64,000 nucleotides of DNA from Stygiobacter sp043807765 (GCA_043807765.1 JAZDFQ010000045.1:186001-250000), one strand, 5' to 3'. Positions 16,216 to 26,070 are shown, counted from the stretch's first letter. The notes: generated from the letters alone by a model not told the origin. Translations and numbers: made by a program.

Positions 16216-17412
16216 ATGGGACCATTAGTACCGGAAATTATAGGAAACGAATTAAACTTTATTGTTGCTTTATTTATAGGAATAGCCTTTGGCTTTGTTC
16301 TTGAACAAGCCGGATTTTCAACATCAAAAAAACTTGTTGGTTTATTCTACGGTTACGATTTTACAGTTCTGCGCGTGTTTTTTACCGCCGGATTAACAGC
16401 AATGATAGGAGTTATTGCACTTAGCCACTTTGGTTTACTCGATATGAGCTTAGTCTATGTAAATCCAACATTCCTTTGGTCTGCTATTGTTGGCGGACTG
16501 ATTATGGGAATAGGATTTGTTGTGGGTGGATTCTGCCCCGGGACAAGTGTATGTGCTGCCGCAATTGGCAAAATTGATGCAATGATTTTTATAGGCGGTT
16601 CAATTATTGGCGTATTCATTTTTGCCGAAGGTTATCCGTTATTTGAAGGATTATATAAAGCTGCGCCTTGGGGCAACGTAAGGATTTTTGATACTCTTGG
16701 AATGCCTCAAGCACTATTTGCCTTCTTACTTACTGCAATAGCAATTGCAGCTTTTATAGCAACAGCAATCATTGAAACGAAAATAAACGGCAAAGCAAAC
16801 CCCGAGTTTGCGAACAAAAAAATGTATCTTGGATTAGCAGGCGCTGCAATTTTAATTGGACTAACTGCTTTTGCGCTTCCCGATAAAAAAACTGATTTGA
16901 TTTCAGAAGCGTATTCAACAAAAGATTTTAGTAGAGATACATTTGAATGGATGACGGCTGATGAACTAGCTTTTAGAATTATGGATAATGAAGCCGACTT
17001 ACAAATATTTGATTTACGCTCTTCCAAAGATTTCTCAAAATTCAGTTTACCTAAATCTCAAAACATCAAACTGGAAAATCTATTTGAAAAAGATATAATT
17101 AAGCTGCTTTCGCTACGTGGAAAGATTAATGTATTCATTTCCGGTAATGATACTCTTGCAGAAAAGGCCGCTTTCATTTCATCGGAACTCGGATACAAAA
17201 ACAACCGTGTTCTACTGGGCGGGATGAATAACTTTGTCAATGAAATTATAAATTTTACAAATCCCGGTAATGCGGATTCTAAGCAGCTGGTTGATACATA
17301 CAGATTTAGAGAAAGCGCTGCAACAGCAATCCCAGTGTTGATAAAAGAAAACAAACAAAAACAATCTTCCGGTGAAACAAAAAAGGCAAAAAGAGTTTTA
17401 GGCGGTTGTTGA
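16216..17412 (+). CDS. YeeE/YedE transporter fused to a catalytically dead rhodanese domain
   Basis: 398 aa from ATG 16216 (AAGGAG upstream). Residues 1-235 form membrane helices with the GFCPGTSVCAAAIGKIDA motif. Residues ~250-350 form a rhodanese fold (MTADELAFRIM, LQIFDLRSSKDFSKFSLP, GGMNNFVNEI). The active-site loop reads VFISGNDTLAEKAA and lacks the sulfur-carrying cysteine. The protein ends RVLGGC, with a terminal cysteine that might take over sulfur carrying; this is speculation. It continues the sulfur operon and is followed 16 nt later by a methyltransferase. Confidence 0.85.
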   Translation: MGPLVPEIIGNELNFIVALFIGIAFGFVLEQAGFSTSKKLVGLFYGYDFTVLRVFFTAGLTAMIGVIALSHFGLLDMSLVYVNPTFLWSAIVGGLIMGIGFVVGGFCPGTSVCAAAIGKIDAMIFIGGSIIGVFIFAEGYPLFEGLYKAAPWGNVRIFDTLGMPQALFAFLLTAIAIAAFIATAIIETKINGKANPEFANKKMYLGLAGAAILIGLTAFALPDKKTDLISEAYSTKDFSRDTFEWMTADELAFRIMDNEADLQIFDLRSSKDFSKFSLPKSQNIKLENLFEKDIIKLLSLRGKINVFISGNDTLAEKAAFISSELGYKNNRVLLGGMNNFVNEIINFTNPGNADSKQLVDTYRFRESAATAIPVLIKENKQKQSSGETKKAKRVLGGC

Positions 17413-17428
17413 TAATAATTGGAAAACT

Positions 17429-18046
17429 ATGAGCACGTTGAATAAAGAACATTGGTATGATGGCTGGTTTTATGAAAAGCTAATTGCACCAAATCAGGAT
17501 AGATTGTTTGCGCAGATCATAGAGCTAATCGAGCCTAATTCAAGAATGGTTGATGTGGGTTGCGGAACTGGGCGTTTTTCTTTTTCAGTTGTTGATAAAT
17601 GTAAATCCATTTTAGGTATAGATTTATCAACAAGAAATATTGAACGAGCTACTCGCTTGCTTACTAAAAAGCCAAATAATAAAATTTCGTTTCGGCATAC
17701 TAGCGTTCGCAAAATACTGGAAACGGGAAATGAGCATTTCGATTATGCTGTAATGACTTACGTTATTCACGAAGTTGATGAATGTGAAAGAATAAACCTT
17801 CTAAAAGATATGGCACAGATTGCTGATAAAATTATCGTTGGTGATTATTTATTTCCAAAACCAACTGGCTTAGGTAGCGTTTTAAATGAAGTAGTAGAGT
17901 ATGTTGCCGGAAAAGAACATTACAGAAATTATAAGTCTTATCTAGCCGGTAAAGGAATCCCCGGCTTGGCAGAGAATGCCCAACTAAAAATAACTAAAGA
18001 AATAAGAGATACTTCACACACCTCTCACGTGATTGTGTTGGAGTAA
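17429..18046 (+). CDS. Class I SAM-dependent methyltransferase
   Basis: 205 aa. SAM-binding motif MVDVGCGTGRFSF (residues ~36-48), ILGIDLSTRNIERA, and YAVMTYVIHEVDE. The substrate cannot be read from sequence. As the last gene of the sulfur operon it may methylate a thiol such as sulfide, but this is inferred only from position. An intrinsic terminator follows. Confidence 0.8.
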   Translation: MSTLNKEHWYDGWFYEKLIAPNQDRLFAQIIELIEPNSRMVDVGCGTGRFSFSVVDKCKSILGIDLSTRNIERATRLLTKKPNNKISFRHTSVRKILETGNEHFDYAVMTYVIHEVDECERINLLKDMAQIADKIIVGDYLFPKPTGLGSVLNEVVEYVAGKEHYRNYKSYLAGKGIPGLAENAQLKITKEIRDTSHTSHVIVLE

Positions 18047-18089
18047 CAGCAATAATAAATTTCCTCCAATTCCTCCCAGTGATTAAGAG

Positions 18090-18117
18090 AGCCGTCTTGA
18101 CAACAGACGGCTTTCTT
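18090..18117 (+). terminator. Intrinsic terminator of the sulfur operon
   Basis: Stem AGCCGTCT (18090-18097) with AGACGGCT (18105-18112), 7-nt loop, followed by TTCTT. Confidence 0.75.
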
Positions 18118-18232
18118 GTAAATATTTTCAGAATATATCTCCGGATTTGCAGGCCCAATCTTTGTACTACTTCGTAACATAATTTTTATCTGCTCTTATA
18201 ATGAAAACTTCTTACACTCCATTATTTGTCAA

Positions 18233-18643
18233 TTATGTTTTCTTGATTGCTTCCATTACTTTTTCTTTGCTTAATTCTTTTGTACAGAAGAACCAGTCGT
18301 AGCATTTCATATCTTCTTTGCCTTCCATTCTATCTTTAGCTGTACCGCACGAACCGGCCGGCGGAACAATTACCGGATCGCCGGGGCGCCAGTCTGCCGG
18401 TGTGGCTATTGAGAATGCATCCGCCGTTTGCAATGCGGTGGGTACACGGTGCAATTCATCAAAGTTTCTTCCAAGACTTAGCGGATAGTAAATTATTGTT
18501 CTAATTATTCCTTTAGGATCAATTACGAATACGGAACGTACAGCTTTTGTGTTGCTTTCACACGGCTGAATCATTCCATATTTTTTAGCAACTTCCATTG
18601 TAATATCTTCAATAAGCGAGAACTTGACTTCAATTTCTTTCAT
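18233..18643 (-). pseudogene. C-terminal half of a Prx6-like peroxiredoxin, N-terminus lost
   Basis: 137 codons match only the second half of a ~215-residue peroxiredoxin: KKYGMIQPCESNTKAVRSVFV, IDPKGIIRTIIYYPLSLGRN, IATPADWRPGDPVIVPP and the C-terminal KCYDWFFCTKEL. The thioredoxin-fold half with the peroxidatic cysteine is gone. The homology stops at the apparent start codon (18643), exactly where a second broken gene begins on the other strand. Non-functional as a peroxidase. Confidence 0.8.
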
Positions 18644-18644
18644 T

Positions 18645-19088
18645 CTCTCACTTCATAAAAGAGAAGAAGATATTGTTTTACTATCAAATTATTTTCTTGA
18701 AAAACTATCTGATAAATTTGGCGGAAAGAAAAGTATTCTCGCTTCTGGAGCAGTTGAGCATCTAAAAGAAAATTACTGGCATGGCAATGTACGCGAATTG
18801 CAAAATACACTTGAAAGAGCAGTTATTCTGAGTAGGGATGGAATTATAAAATCCGAGCATCTCCTATTCGAGAAGAATTATAACTCGACAGAAATCAATT
18901 ACAATTCAAACGAATCAATCGAATCCTTTGAAAATGAAACTGCAAAAATTATTCTGCGCGCTCTAAAACAAACGAAGGGTAAGATTTAAGGCGCTGAAGG
19001 AGCTGCCGTGTTGCTTAAAATTAAACCGACTACATTACAGAATAAAATTAAAAAACTTGGTTTGGAACCGATTGAGAAAGGTCAATAA
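18645..19088 (+). pseudogene. C-terminal remnant of a sigma-54 response regulator with internal stop
   Basis: Reading LHKREEDIVLLSNYFLEKL, NYWHGNVRELQNTLERAVIL, then a Fis-type HTH region. The receiver and most of the AAA+ domain are missing. An in-frame TAA at 18987-18989 interrupts TKGKI*GAEGAAVLL, where a Tyr would be expected; the frame then continues through KPTTLQNKIKKLGLEP to the true stop at 19086-19088. The nonsense change shows this is a decaying gene, not just an assembly break. Confidence 0.8.
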
Positions 19089-19155
19089 TTTACGTTTTCT
19101 ATAATTCGATGTTTAAAACAAAAAGTGCTAAAATTGTTAATTTTAGCATTTTTTG

Positions 19156-19227
19156 TGAGCGCGGGTGGGCTCGAACCACCGACCTTCACCTTAAAAGGGT
19201 GTTGCTCTACCACTGAGCTACGCGCCC
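19156..19227 (-). tRNA. tRNA-Lys (UUU)
   Basis: Cloverleaf: acceptor GGGCGCG/CGCGCTC with one G-U, D-stem GCTC/GAGC, anticodon loop CTTTTAA with anticodon TTT (19193-19195), T-arm GGTGG-TTCGAGC-CCACC. CCA is not encoded. Confidence 0.95.
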
Positions 19228-19248
19228 GAAAGCAATTTTTTGAGGGCT

Positions 19249-19279
19249 CAAATATAATTTGATTCGCCTTTAAATCCAA
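19249..19279 (-). promoter_or_regulatory. Predicted tRNA-Lys promoter
   Basis: TTGGA (19275-19279), 18-bp spacer, TATATTTG (19249-19256). The expected start is about 15 nt upstream of the tRNA. Confidence 0.65.
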
Positions 19280-19391
19280 AAAATCCTCAGCAATTTCAAT
19301 CATTTCTCACATTCTTGTTCAATAAAGCTCAAATTCGCATACATTCTAAAGTTTTTTTCATATATTAAAATAGGAGTAAAATTTACCATTT

Positions 19392-20735
19392 ATGAAAGAT
19401 TCTAGAATACTTATTGCAGATGATGACGAAACCTTATGCTATCTTCTTAAAGAGGAATTAGTAAACGAAGGTTACATTGTTGATACTGTCTATGACGGTA
19501 AAGATGCAATTGAAATGTTAAGAAAGCGTTATTACGATGTTCTTCTCCTAGATCTTGAAATGAGAGAAGTTCACGGAGAGAAGGTGCTTGGTTTTGTTAA
19601 AGACAATCACCCTTCTTTGCAAGTAATAGTTCTTACTGCTAAGTCCGATATGCGCACCGCAGTTGACTGTATCAAGCAGGGCGCTTACGATTTCATTACA
19701 AAGCCATATGAATTCGGTCAACTTTGCATAACTATTGAGAGAGCATTAGAACACAAAGATTTACTTATTACAAATAAAATTCTCTCATCAAAGATCACTC
19801 AGTCTCCGCCAAATACAATAATTGGCGAAAGCGAGCCAATAAGAAATGTTTGCAAACTCTCTGAACGAGCCGCTAAATCCGAATCGAATATTCTGCTTGA
19901 AGGAGAAACGGGGACAGGAAAAGAATTATTTGCTGAGCTCATTCATAAAAACTCCAATAGAGCGGATAAACGATTTGTTGCGATAAACTGTGCATCGCTT
20001 CCGGATCAATTGATTGAGAGCGAATTATTTGGTTATGAAAAAGGCGCATTTACAGATGCAAAATCATCTAAACAAGGTTTAGTAGAAATTGCTAACGGCG
20101 GCACTTTATTCTTAGATGAGATCGGGGAGCTTAGTCTCACACTACAACCAAAACTGTTAAGATTTCTTGAAAACGGCGAGTTCAGAAGAATTGGCGGAGT
20201 TTCAAATCTGAGTTCGAACGTTCGTGTAATTGGCGCAACAAATAAGAACTTGATGGAAGAAGCTGAAAAGAAAAACTTCCGTAGAGATTTACTTTTCCGT
20301 CTGAATGTAATTACACTTACGGTTCCTCCATTGAGAGATAGAAACAGCGATATTTTGTTGTTGGCAGAATATTTTCTGCAGAAAAAATCGCCAATTCGTT
20401 CCAACAAAAAACTTTCTTCAGAAGCAAAAAGAGATTTGATGAGTTATAACTTCCCCGGCAATGTAAGGGAGCTTGAACATATGGTTGAACGAGCAATTAT
20501 TTTTTCTGATGGAGAATTAATTTTGCCTAAGGACTTGAACATTCCTAAAGAGGAATTTGAGCTAGCGACACATCTATCGGACGATGGAACGATAATGACG
20601 ATGGAGCAGATAGAAAAGATGCATATCAAGAAAGCGCTTGACCATAATGATTGGAACCGCGAAAACACCGCGCGCGCATTAGATATAAGCCAGAAAACTC
20701 TTTACTCAAAAATTATTAAATATAATCTCAAGTGA
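19392..20735 (+). CDS. NtrC-family sigma-54-dependent response regulator
   Basis: 447 aa. Receiver domain with phospho-acceptor D54 (VLLLDLEM); AAA+ domain with Walker A GETGTGKE (~176), sigma-54 contact loop GAFTDA (canonical GAFTGA, with Asp in place of Gly), and FLDEIGEL; a C-terminal Fis HTH (ENTARALDISQKTLYSKI). It activates RNA polymerase carrying sigma-54 from enhancer sites. The partner is the hybrid kinase whose ATG overlaps its stop. The GAFTDA variant occurs in other regulators and need not abolish activity. Targets are not shown; the nearby pilus operon is one possibility. Confidence 0.95.
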   Translation: MKDSRILIADDDETLCYLLKEELVNEGYIVDTVYDGKDAIEMLRKRYYDVLLLDLEMREVHGEKVLGFVKDNHPSLQVIVLTAKSDMRTAVDCIKQGAYDFITKPYEFGQLCITIERALEHKDLLITNKILSSKITQSPPNTIIGESEPIRNVCKLSERAAKSESNILLEGETGTGKELFAELIHKNSNRADKRFVAINCASLPDQLIESELFGYEKGAFTDAKSSKQGLVEIANGGTLFLDEIGELSLTLQPKLLRFLENGEFRRIGGVSNLSSNVRVIGATNKNLMEEAEKKNFRRDLLFRLNVITLTVPPLRDRNSDILLLAEYFLQKKSPIRSNKKLSSEAKRDLMSYNFPGNVRELEHMVERAIIFSDGELILPKDLNIPKEEFELATHLSDDGTIMTMEQIEKMHIKKALDHNDWNRENTARALDISQKTLYSKIIKYNLK

Positions 20736-21775
20736 TGCAACCAGAAGAAAAGATTCCTTCGCTTAAACATTTAGCACACGATCTTAACAATATATTCACC
20801 CGTATACTAACCAGCGTTGAATTACTAAAGCACAAGAATCCAACAGATTTAGAAGCCGCATCTCTCCTTAATAATATTGAAGCCGGAACATATTTGGCTT
20901 CTGAAATAATAGAAAATTCTTTAGGTAAGTATAGATATAATACAACAAGAAGAATCAACGTTAATTCAATCATTCAAGATGTTATTCGTTCATTTACGCT
21001 TCAGCAAAAGAACCGAATTTCGTTCTCGTTAAACCTGGAACCGAAATTAAAACTTATAACTGCCAAGTACTCAGATGTTTACCGTGTAGTTATGAACTTA
21101 ATAACTAACTCTATCGAAGCTATTGAAGACACTGGAAATATTTCAATCATAACAAGAAGTTCTTCGGAAAACGATCAAATAATTATTGAAATAATTGATG
21201 ATGGCTGTGGAATTGAACCGAGCATGATTAGCAATATTTTTGATGAAAATTATTCAACTAAATCTAAAGATAAAAATTCGGGAGTCGGATTAAGCATTGT
21301 AAAAAGCATAGTGGAACTTCACAATGGAAAAATATATGTCAACAGCGAAGCAAAAGGTAAAACGACTTTTACAATATATTTTCCAGCCGCAGTTACATCC
21401 GCAAGAATTAAGAGTGAAGAACAAAAAACAATTTTAGTTGCTGAGGATGAAGATCTTTTGCGAGAACTACTTTGCGAGCTATTGCAAACACATGGCTACA
21501 AAGTAATATGTGCTTCTACCGGAAATGAAGTCCTCGACTTGTTAAAAATTAACAGCCCAAATCTGCTTATTGTTGATAGGAAAATGCCCGATGTGGATGG
21601 AATTGAATGCATTACAACGTTAAGAATGAAACAAATAAAAATTCCGATTATTTTGGTTTCCGGTTCTCATACCGAAAACACCGACTTAATTTCATTCTTG
21701 AACATTGGCCGAATCGTAAACAAACCTTATAACTTTGAAGAGATGCTTTCGATAATCGAAGAATTAATTCTATGA
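20732..21775 (+). CDS. Soluble hybrid histidine kinase with C-terminal receiver
   Basis: 347 aa, overlapping the regulator by 4 nt. Phospho-acceptor H16 in LAHDLNNIFTRI, ATPase boxes NLITNSIEAIED, IIDDGCGIEP and GVGLSIVKSIVELHNG, then a receiver (VAEDEDLLRELL, LLIVDRKMPDVDG, KPYNF). No membrane segment or sensor domain is visible, so the input is cytoplasmic or by a partner protein. It ends 6 nt inside the convergent gene. Confidence 0.92.
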   Translation: MMQPEEKIPSLKHLAHDLNNIFTRILTSVELLKHKNPTDLEAASLLNNIEAGTYLASEIIENSLGKYRYNTTRRINVNSIIQDVIRSFTLQQKNRISFSLNLEPKLKLITAKYSDVYRVVMNLITNSIEAIEDTGNISIITRSSSENDQIIIEIIDDGCGIEPSMISNIFDENYSTKSKDKNSGVGLSIVKSIVELHNGKIYVNSEAKGKTTFTIYFPAAVTSARIKSEEQKTILVAEDEDLLRELLCELLQTHGYKVICASTGNEVLDLLKINSPNLLIVDRKMPDVDGIECITTLRMKQIKIPIILVSGSHTENTDLISFLNIGRIVNKPYNFEEMLSIIEELIL

Positions 21776-22441
21776 TGAAGATTCCGCCTTTAGATCGACA
21801 ATATTAAGATTGTTAACATAAGGTGTAATTACAGGCTTCTTTATCGATCCTAATTTCTCAAGCACTGTTAAAATATCTTTCGCCGCGTTTTCTATAAAAT
21901 CCAGCCTCTTTAAAACCATTTCCGAGGAAATTTCTTCCTTTACTATTTCTCTTCGAATTGCGGCCGTAGATAAGTTAATAAGTGTTAGCGGCTGCTTTAT
22001 CTCGTGATTTGCCGTAACTACTGTAGCGGCATATGTTTTAATTTTTTCTATCTCCACGAGCAATTTATTCATCTCGCTAAATCGAAGTGCAGAACTAATT
22101 CTAGCAATCAACTCAGTTTTATTAAACGGCTTTTTGATATAATCGAAAGCACCGGCTTGCAATCCCGTTTTAATATCTTCCGCATCTGTTAACGCTGTTA
22201 GTAGAATAATCGGGATTAAGTTTGTCTCTTCACTTGCAGATAGCTTTTTACAAACATCAAATCCGGAGATGTCTGGCATCATTACATCCAGCAAAATTAA
22301 ATCTGGTTTCTCTTCAAAAGCCTTTTGAATTCCCATTCCCCCATCATAAGCTTTGATTACTTCGTAACCTTCTCTTTCTAACCGGTCTTGAAGAAAAAAT
22401 ACATTATCCGGATAATCATCAATTACTAAAATTCTTTTCAT
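21770..22441 (-). CDS. Receiver domain joined to a histidine-phosphotransfer helix pair, no ATPase
   Basis: 223 aa. Receiver with D52 (ILLDVMMPDISG) and K of KKPFN; then coiled-coil HisKA-like helices carrying VVTANHEIKQPLT (H146). No HATPase N/G boxes follow; the chain ends ~75 residues later. It may act as a dimeric phospho-relay protein fed by the large hybrid kinase whose stop meets this start. Confidence 0.85.
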   Translation of the reverse strand: MKRILVIDDYPDNVFFLQDRLEREGYEVIKAYDGGMGIQKAFEEKPDLILLDVMMPDISGFDVCKKLSASEETNLIPIILLTALTDAEDIKTGLQAGAFDYIKKPFNKTELIARISSALRFSEMNKLLVEIEKIKTYAATVVTANHEIKQPLTLINLSTAAIRREIVKEEISSEMVLKRLDFIENAAKDILTVLEKLGSIKKPVITPYVNNLNIVDLKAESSS

Positions 22442-25400
22442 CAGCTCGGCTGTTCGTTATTTAAGTATTGCGTGATTTTTGATGCTAATATCTGAAAATT
22501 AATAGGTTTGGTTACTAAATCATCAAAACCATTTTTCTCTATTACATTTTTGTTATCAAGCATAGCATAAGCAGTTAAAGCTATAACAGGCAACTTCGAG
22601 AATCGATTGTCATTTCTAATTCTCTTTATGGTTTCAAATCCATCCATTTGAGGCATCATGATATCTAGAAGAATTAGATCGGGCACAACATGATTCAGCA
22701 TAAGCAAACATTCCATTCCATTATGCGCAAAGATTGTATCATACTCCATCTCTTTCACGTATTCACCTACAGTGAAAAGCGCATCATCATCATCATCGAC
22801 AATTAAAATAGTCGGCTTCGAATTTCTTAATCCTTTCGAATAGTCAACCTTTTCATTTTCGGCAAAGCTTTCTTCCAGAAGCAGTATATTTTTCTTATCG
22901 GACTTATCTTTTAGACTCAGTCGGTCTCTCAATACTTTCAGAATATCCAGCGGATGCATTTTTATGCGTAGCGCAATTTCTTCGAATTTTTTTGCGATAT
23001 CCTTTGTAGAATTCTCTTGTAACTTCTCCGGAAGTATAAAAACCACATTACTGTTTTTATATGATCTACTTAAGGATAGCGCATAACAAACCTCAAGAGA
23101 ATATGCACCAAGTGATTCAACATCAACTAAGATTAAATTTGGTTCAACAGGTCTTACGTCAGCAAGGAGTTCCTCATGATTAGAAACTTTTCTGGTCAAC
23201 AAATTTTCAGATATATTTTTTAGCTCACTTTCAATTAATTTTTCCCCGTTATCATTCTGAGAGACAATATATAGTTCGTTCAGTTTTGTGTTAGCAGCAA
23301 CTTCAATTTTATTAAATATTGATTTCAGTGCTTGAGAAATAATTGGTGACGGAATAAAATCGAAAACATCCAGCTGCCAGCCACACTTCTGTTTTTCTAG
23401 TATCTGGATCATAATTATCGGAATAGAACTATTCAAATCACCTAGCTTAATTGATGTAATTAGCCCAAGAGAATTTTGAAGAGGATTCAAAATAACAGCT
23501 AAAAATTCTTTTTCTTTAATTAGAACAAGGGCTTTCTCGCACGAATCAACACAATCAAACACAACATCATAAGAAGTAAGATAATCTCCAACAAGCTTTT
23601 TAGTCGCGTCCGAATCGGTAATAAGTAGTGCCGGTTTTGAAACTTTTTCATCCGTTCTTTTAGTCGTTAACTCCGGTTGTATAGTTAAAAACTTGTGATC
23701 ACTCACATCAATCAAATCCAGGACCGCATCTATTAAAGTAAATATAAATGTAGAGCCTTTGCCTATTTCACTTTTTAGTGTAAGTTGTCCGCCCATTAGC
23801 TCAGCATATTTTTTACATATTGCTAATCCTAGTCCGGCACCACCATATTTTCTAGATGTGCTACTATCAGCTTGCTTAAACTCATTAAATATTTCTTTTT
23901 GATTCTCCTCAGAAATACCAATACCGGAATCCTCAACTGAAACTCGTAAATCCGTCAAGTTCTCAATCGCTACTTTCAGTTTGATAAAACCACTTTCGGT
24001 AAACTTTGCAGCATTGACTATTAGGTTCAACAATATCTGTTCGAACTTCTCTTTGTCTGTATTAAGTAAGATGGTCTTGTTTAGCGGTAAATCCGAAATG
24101 AAATTTATTCTTTTTTCTGAAATTAGCTGCGATACATTTGGGTTGATTTCATCAATCAATTCTCCTAGGATAAAAGTTTCCTTCTTAATATCAATCTTGC
24201 CCGATTCAAACTTCGAGAACTCTAAAATATTATTGATCAATCCAAGAAGTTTTTTACCATTCCTATTAACTATGTTCAACCGTTCTTTTACTTTAAGCAT
24301 AATTGCAGAATCTTTCAGCATTAATTCCGTTAAGCCAAGAATTGAAATTAGAGGCGTTCTTAATTCATGCGACATACTTGCAAGAAATTCCGATTTGACT
24401 TTAGTAAGCTCCATTGCTTTAGTGCGCTGCTTTTCAAGTTCTTCCGCCTTTTCTCTTAGCTGCACGTGAAGATGCTTTAATTCTTCATTTTGTTCGCTAA
24501 TCTGTTTGTTTTGTTTTTGATATTCATCATTCAGATTACGTAACTCGTTCACCAAATTCTCTAATTGCTCGAATGATTTCGCATTTACCAAACCAATCGC
24601 TAACTGCTCATGAATAGAGTTAATATAATGTTCAAGTGCCGGATCCGGACTTGATTCACTCGCCAACTCAAGAAGCGCGACAGTTTCCTTGTTATACACG
24701 ATGGGATAGATGACTAGATACTTAATCTTTACAGTAGCCAATCCGGTTTTTACTTCCGGAAAATTTTCTTGAAAATGAAACTCAACTGATTCTTTCTTTT
24801 CTATTGCATCAGAATAAAATTCCGATCCGGTTAACTGAGCTAAATGCTTGCTTATTCCATAAGAGGATATCAACCGAAGTACATCTTTCTCAACAATATA
24901 CAATGCACCAAATGTTAAATGTGTCGATTTAATAATTTTCGACAGTGCTGCATCGGATATTTCTTTCAGCGTTGGGTTCTGATTTATAAGAGCAATGAAT
25001 TCAGAGTACTCATGTTCTGCTTTTTTATTCCTAACCAGTTCGTCAAGCATCTTATTGAATGTTTCGCTGAAGTGTCCAATTTCATCCTTAGTCATAACCG
25101 GAACACGATGTGCAAGATTGCCTTTACTGGTTTCCTCGGCGCCAACACTTAAGGCTTGAATCTGCTTTCTTAATTTCGTTGTAGAAACTATAACTATTAT
25201 AAATGTTATTGCACTTCCGGCTAAAACAATCAACAACATTACAATGCGCAATGAATTTCTAAATTCTACTCCTTCGCGAAATGCTTGGAACACAATAAAA
25301 TTTACCTTTACATGAGGAAAATAAATATATTTTGTTGAGTATATAGCCGAGACAAAATCTGCATCATCAAGCTCTTCCGAATACAAATCGTAATTGTTTT

Positions 25401-25983
25401 TAAATTTTAACGAGCGCGTTGCATTAACAACGCTTAGCAATCTAACCTGATTCTGATCCGGATTAGATACTTCAACGGGTGAATCATTTACGACCAATGC
25501 TACTTCGGCGTTAATTTTCTCTCCGATTTTATTTAGAAATTCAGAAGTAATCATTCTGCCGTAATAAAACGTTTCACCATCCGGCAATTGAGAGTATCTT
25601 AAGACCAAAGTCTGGTTATCAGTAAAGAATTTTTGAAAAGAAGATGTGCGCGTGTTAATGTAGGAACTGTTTTTTACTTTCAATTCCCTCGTGTTAATCA
25701 AAGAATCGTTAACAAGGGTGAACAAAAAATCGATGTTGGTTGAATCTAGATTTACGGAATTAAAATTATTTAGTCTGGGAATGAGCGCGCTAAAGTCTTC
25801 ATCAGTCTTTTGTAATTCCGATTGGAAAGTGAAAGCAAAATTTGTTGTGGCGTTGATTAAGGTTTTTGACTGCTGCTGCATTAACACACGGTTGGCCAAT
25901 GAATAAAACACAAATGTTGAAGAGATGGAAACAATAAGAACAATTACAAACGTTGTAATTAGAAACCGTACATTCAACTTCAT
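22441..25983 (-). CDS. 1180-aa hybrid sensor kinase (sensor-HAMP-GAF-HisKA-HATPase-three receivers)
   Basis: TM1 residues 8-28; extracytoplasmic sensor 29-244; TM2 245-267; HAMP ~268-320; GAF-like ~330-470; coiled coil 472-528; HisKA with H539 (SMSHELRTPL); HATPase (NLIVNAAKFTESG, DSGIGISEEN, GAGLGLAICKKYAELMGG). Two degenerate receiver-like domains follow (~790-1025), with Asn in place of the acceptor Asp in the first (VILNPLQ), then a canonical receiver (~1053-1170, LLDIMMPQMDG). It abuts the REC-HisKA gene with no gap, so the two are likely one signalling unit. The signal is unknown. It follows the pilus operon on the same strand. Confidence 0.92.
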   Translation of the reverse strand: MKLNVRFLITTFVIVLIVSISSTFVFYSLANRVLMQQQSKTLINATTNFAFTFQSELQKTDEDFSALIPRLNNFNSVNLDSTNIDFLFTLVNDSLINTRELKVKNSSYINTRTSSFQKFFTDNQTLVLRYSQLPDGETFYYGRMITSEFLNKIGEKINAEVALVVNDSPVEVSNPDQNQVRLLSVVNATRSLKFKNNYDLYSEELDDADFVSAIYSTKYIYFPHVKVNFIVFQAFREGVEFRNSLRIVMLLIVLAGSAITFIIVIVSTTKLRKQIQALSVGAEETSKGNLAHRVPVMTKDEIGHFSETFNKMLDELVRNKKAEHEYSEFIALINQNPTLKEISDAALSKIIKSTHLTFGALYIVEKDVLRLISSYGISKHLAQLTGSEFYSDAIEKKESVEFHFQENFPEVKTGLATVKIKYLVIYPIVYNKETVALLELASESSPDPALEHYINSIHEQLAIGLVNAKSFEQLENLVNELRNLNDEYQKQNKQISEQNEELKHLHVQLREKAEELEKQRTKAMELTKVKSEFLASMSHELRTPLISILGLTELMLKDSAIMLKVKERLNIVNRNGKKLLGLINNILEFSKFESGKIDIKKETFILGELIDEINPNVSQLISEKRINFISDLPLNKTILLNTDKEKFEQILLNLIVNAAKFTESGFIKLKVAIENLTDLRVSVEDSGIGISEENQKEIFNEFKQADSSTSRKYGGAGLGLAICKKYAELMGGQLTLKSEIGKGSTFIFTLIDAVLDLIDVSDHKFLTIQPELTTKRTDEKVSKPALLITDSDATKKLVGDYLTSYDVVFDCVDSCEKALVLIKEKEFLAVILNPLQNSLGLITSIKLGDLNSSIPIIMIQILEKQKCGWQLDVFDFIPSPIISQALKSIFNKIEVAANTKLNELYIVSQNDNGEKLIESELKNISENLLTRKVSNHEELLADVRPVEPNLILVDVESLGAYSLEVCYALSLSRSYKNSNVVFILPEKLQENSTKDIAKKFEEIALRIKMHPLDILKVLRDRLSLKDKSDKKNILLLEESFAENEKVDYSKGLRNSKPTILIVDDDDDALFTVGEYVKEMEYDTIFAHNGMECLLMLNHVVPDLILLDIMMPQMDGFETIKRIRNDNRFSKLPVIALTAYAMLDNKNVIEKNGFDDLVTKPINFQILASKITQYLNNEQPS

Positions 25984-26070
25984 GGGAGTCGGACCTTAAA
26001 AATTGTGTTCAAGCATCATATTTAGATTTGTCTAACATCGGCAGATATTTTAGCTACAGACTTGATGAAA

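Noticed and set aside
18600..18690. Pure assembly chimera as explanation of the head-to-head fragments
   Set aside because: The nonsense codon in the regulator fragment indicates genuine decay, although reads should still be checked.
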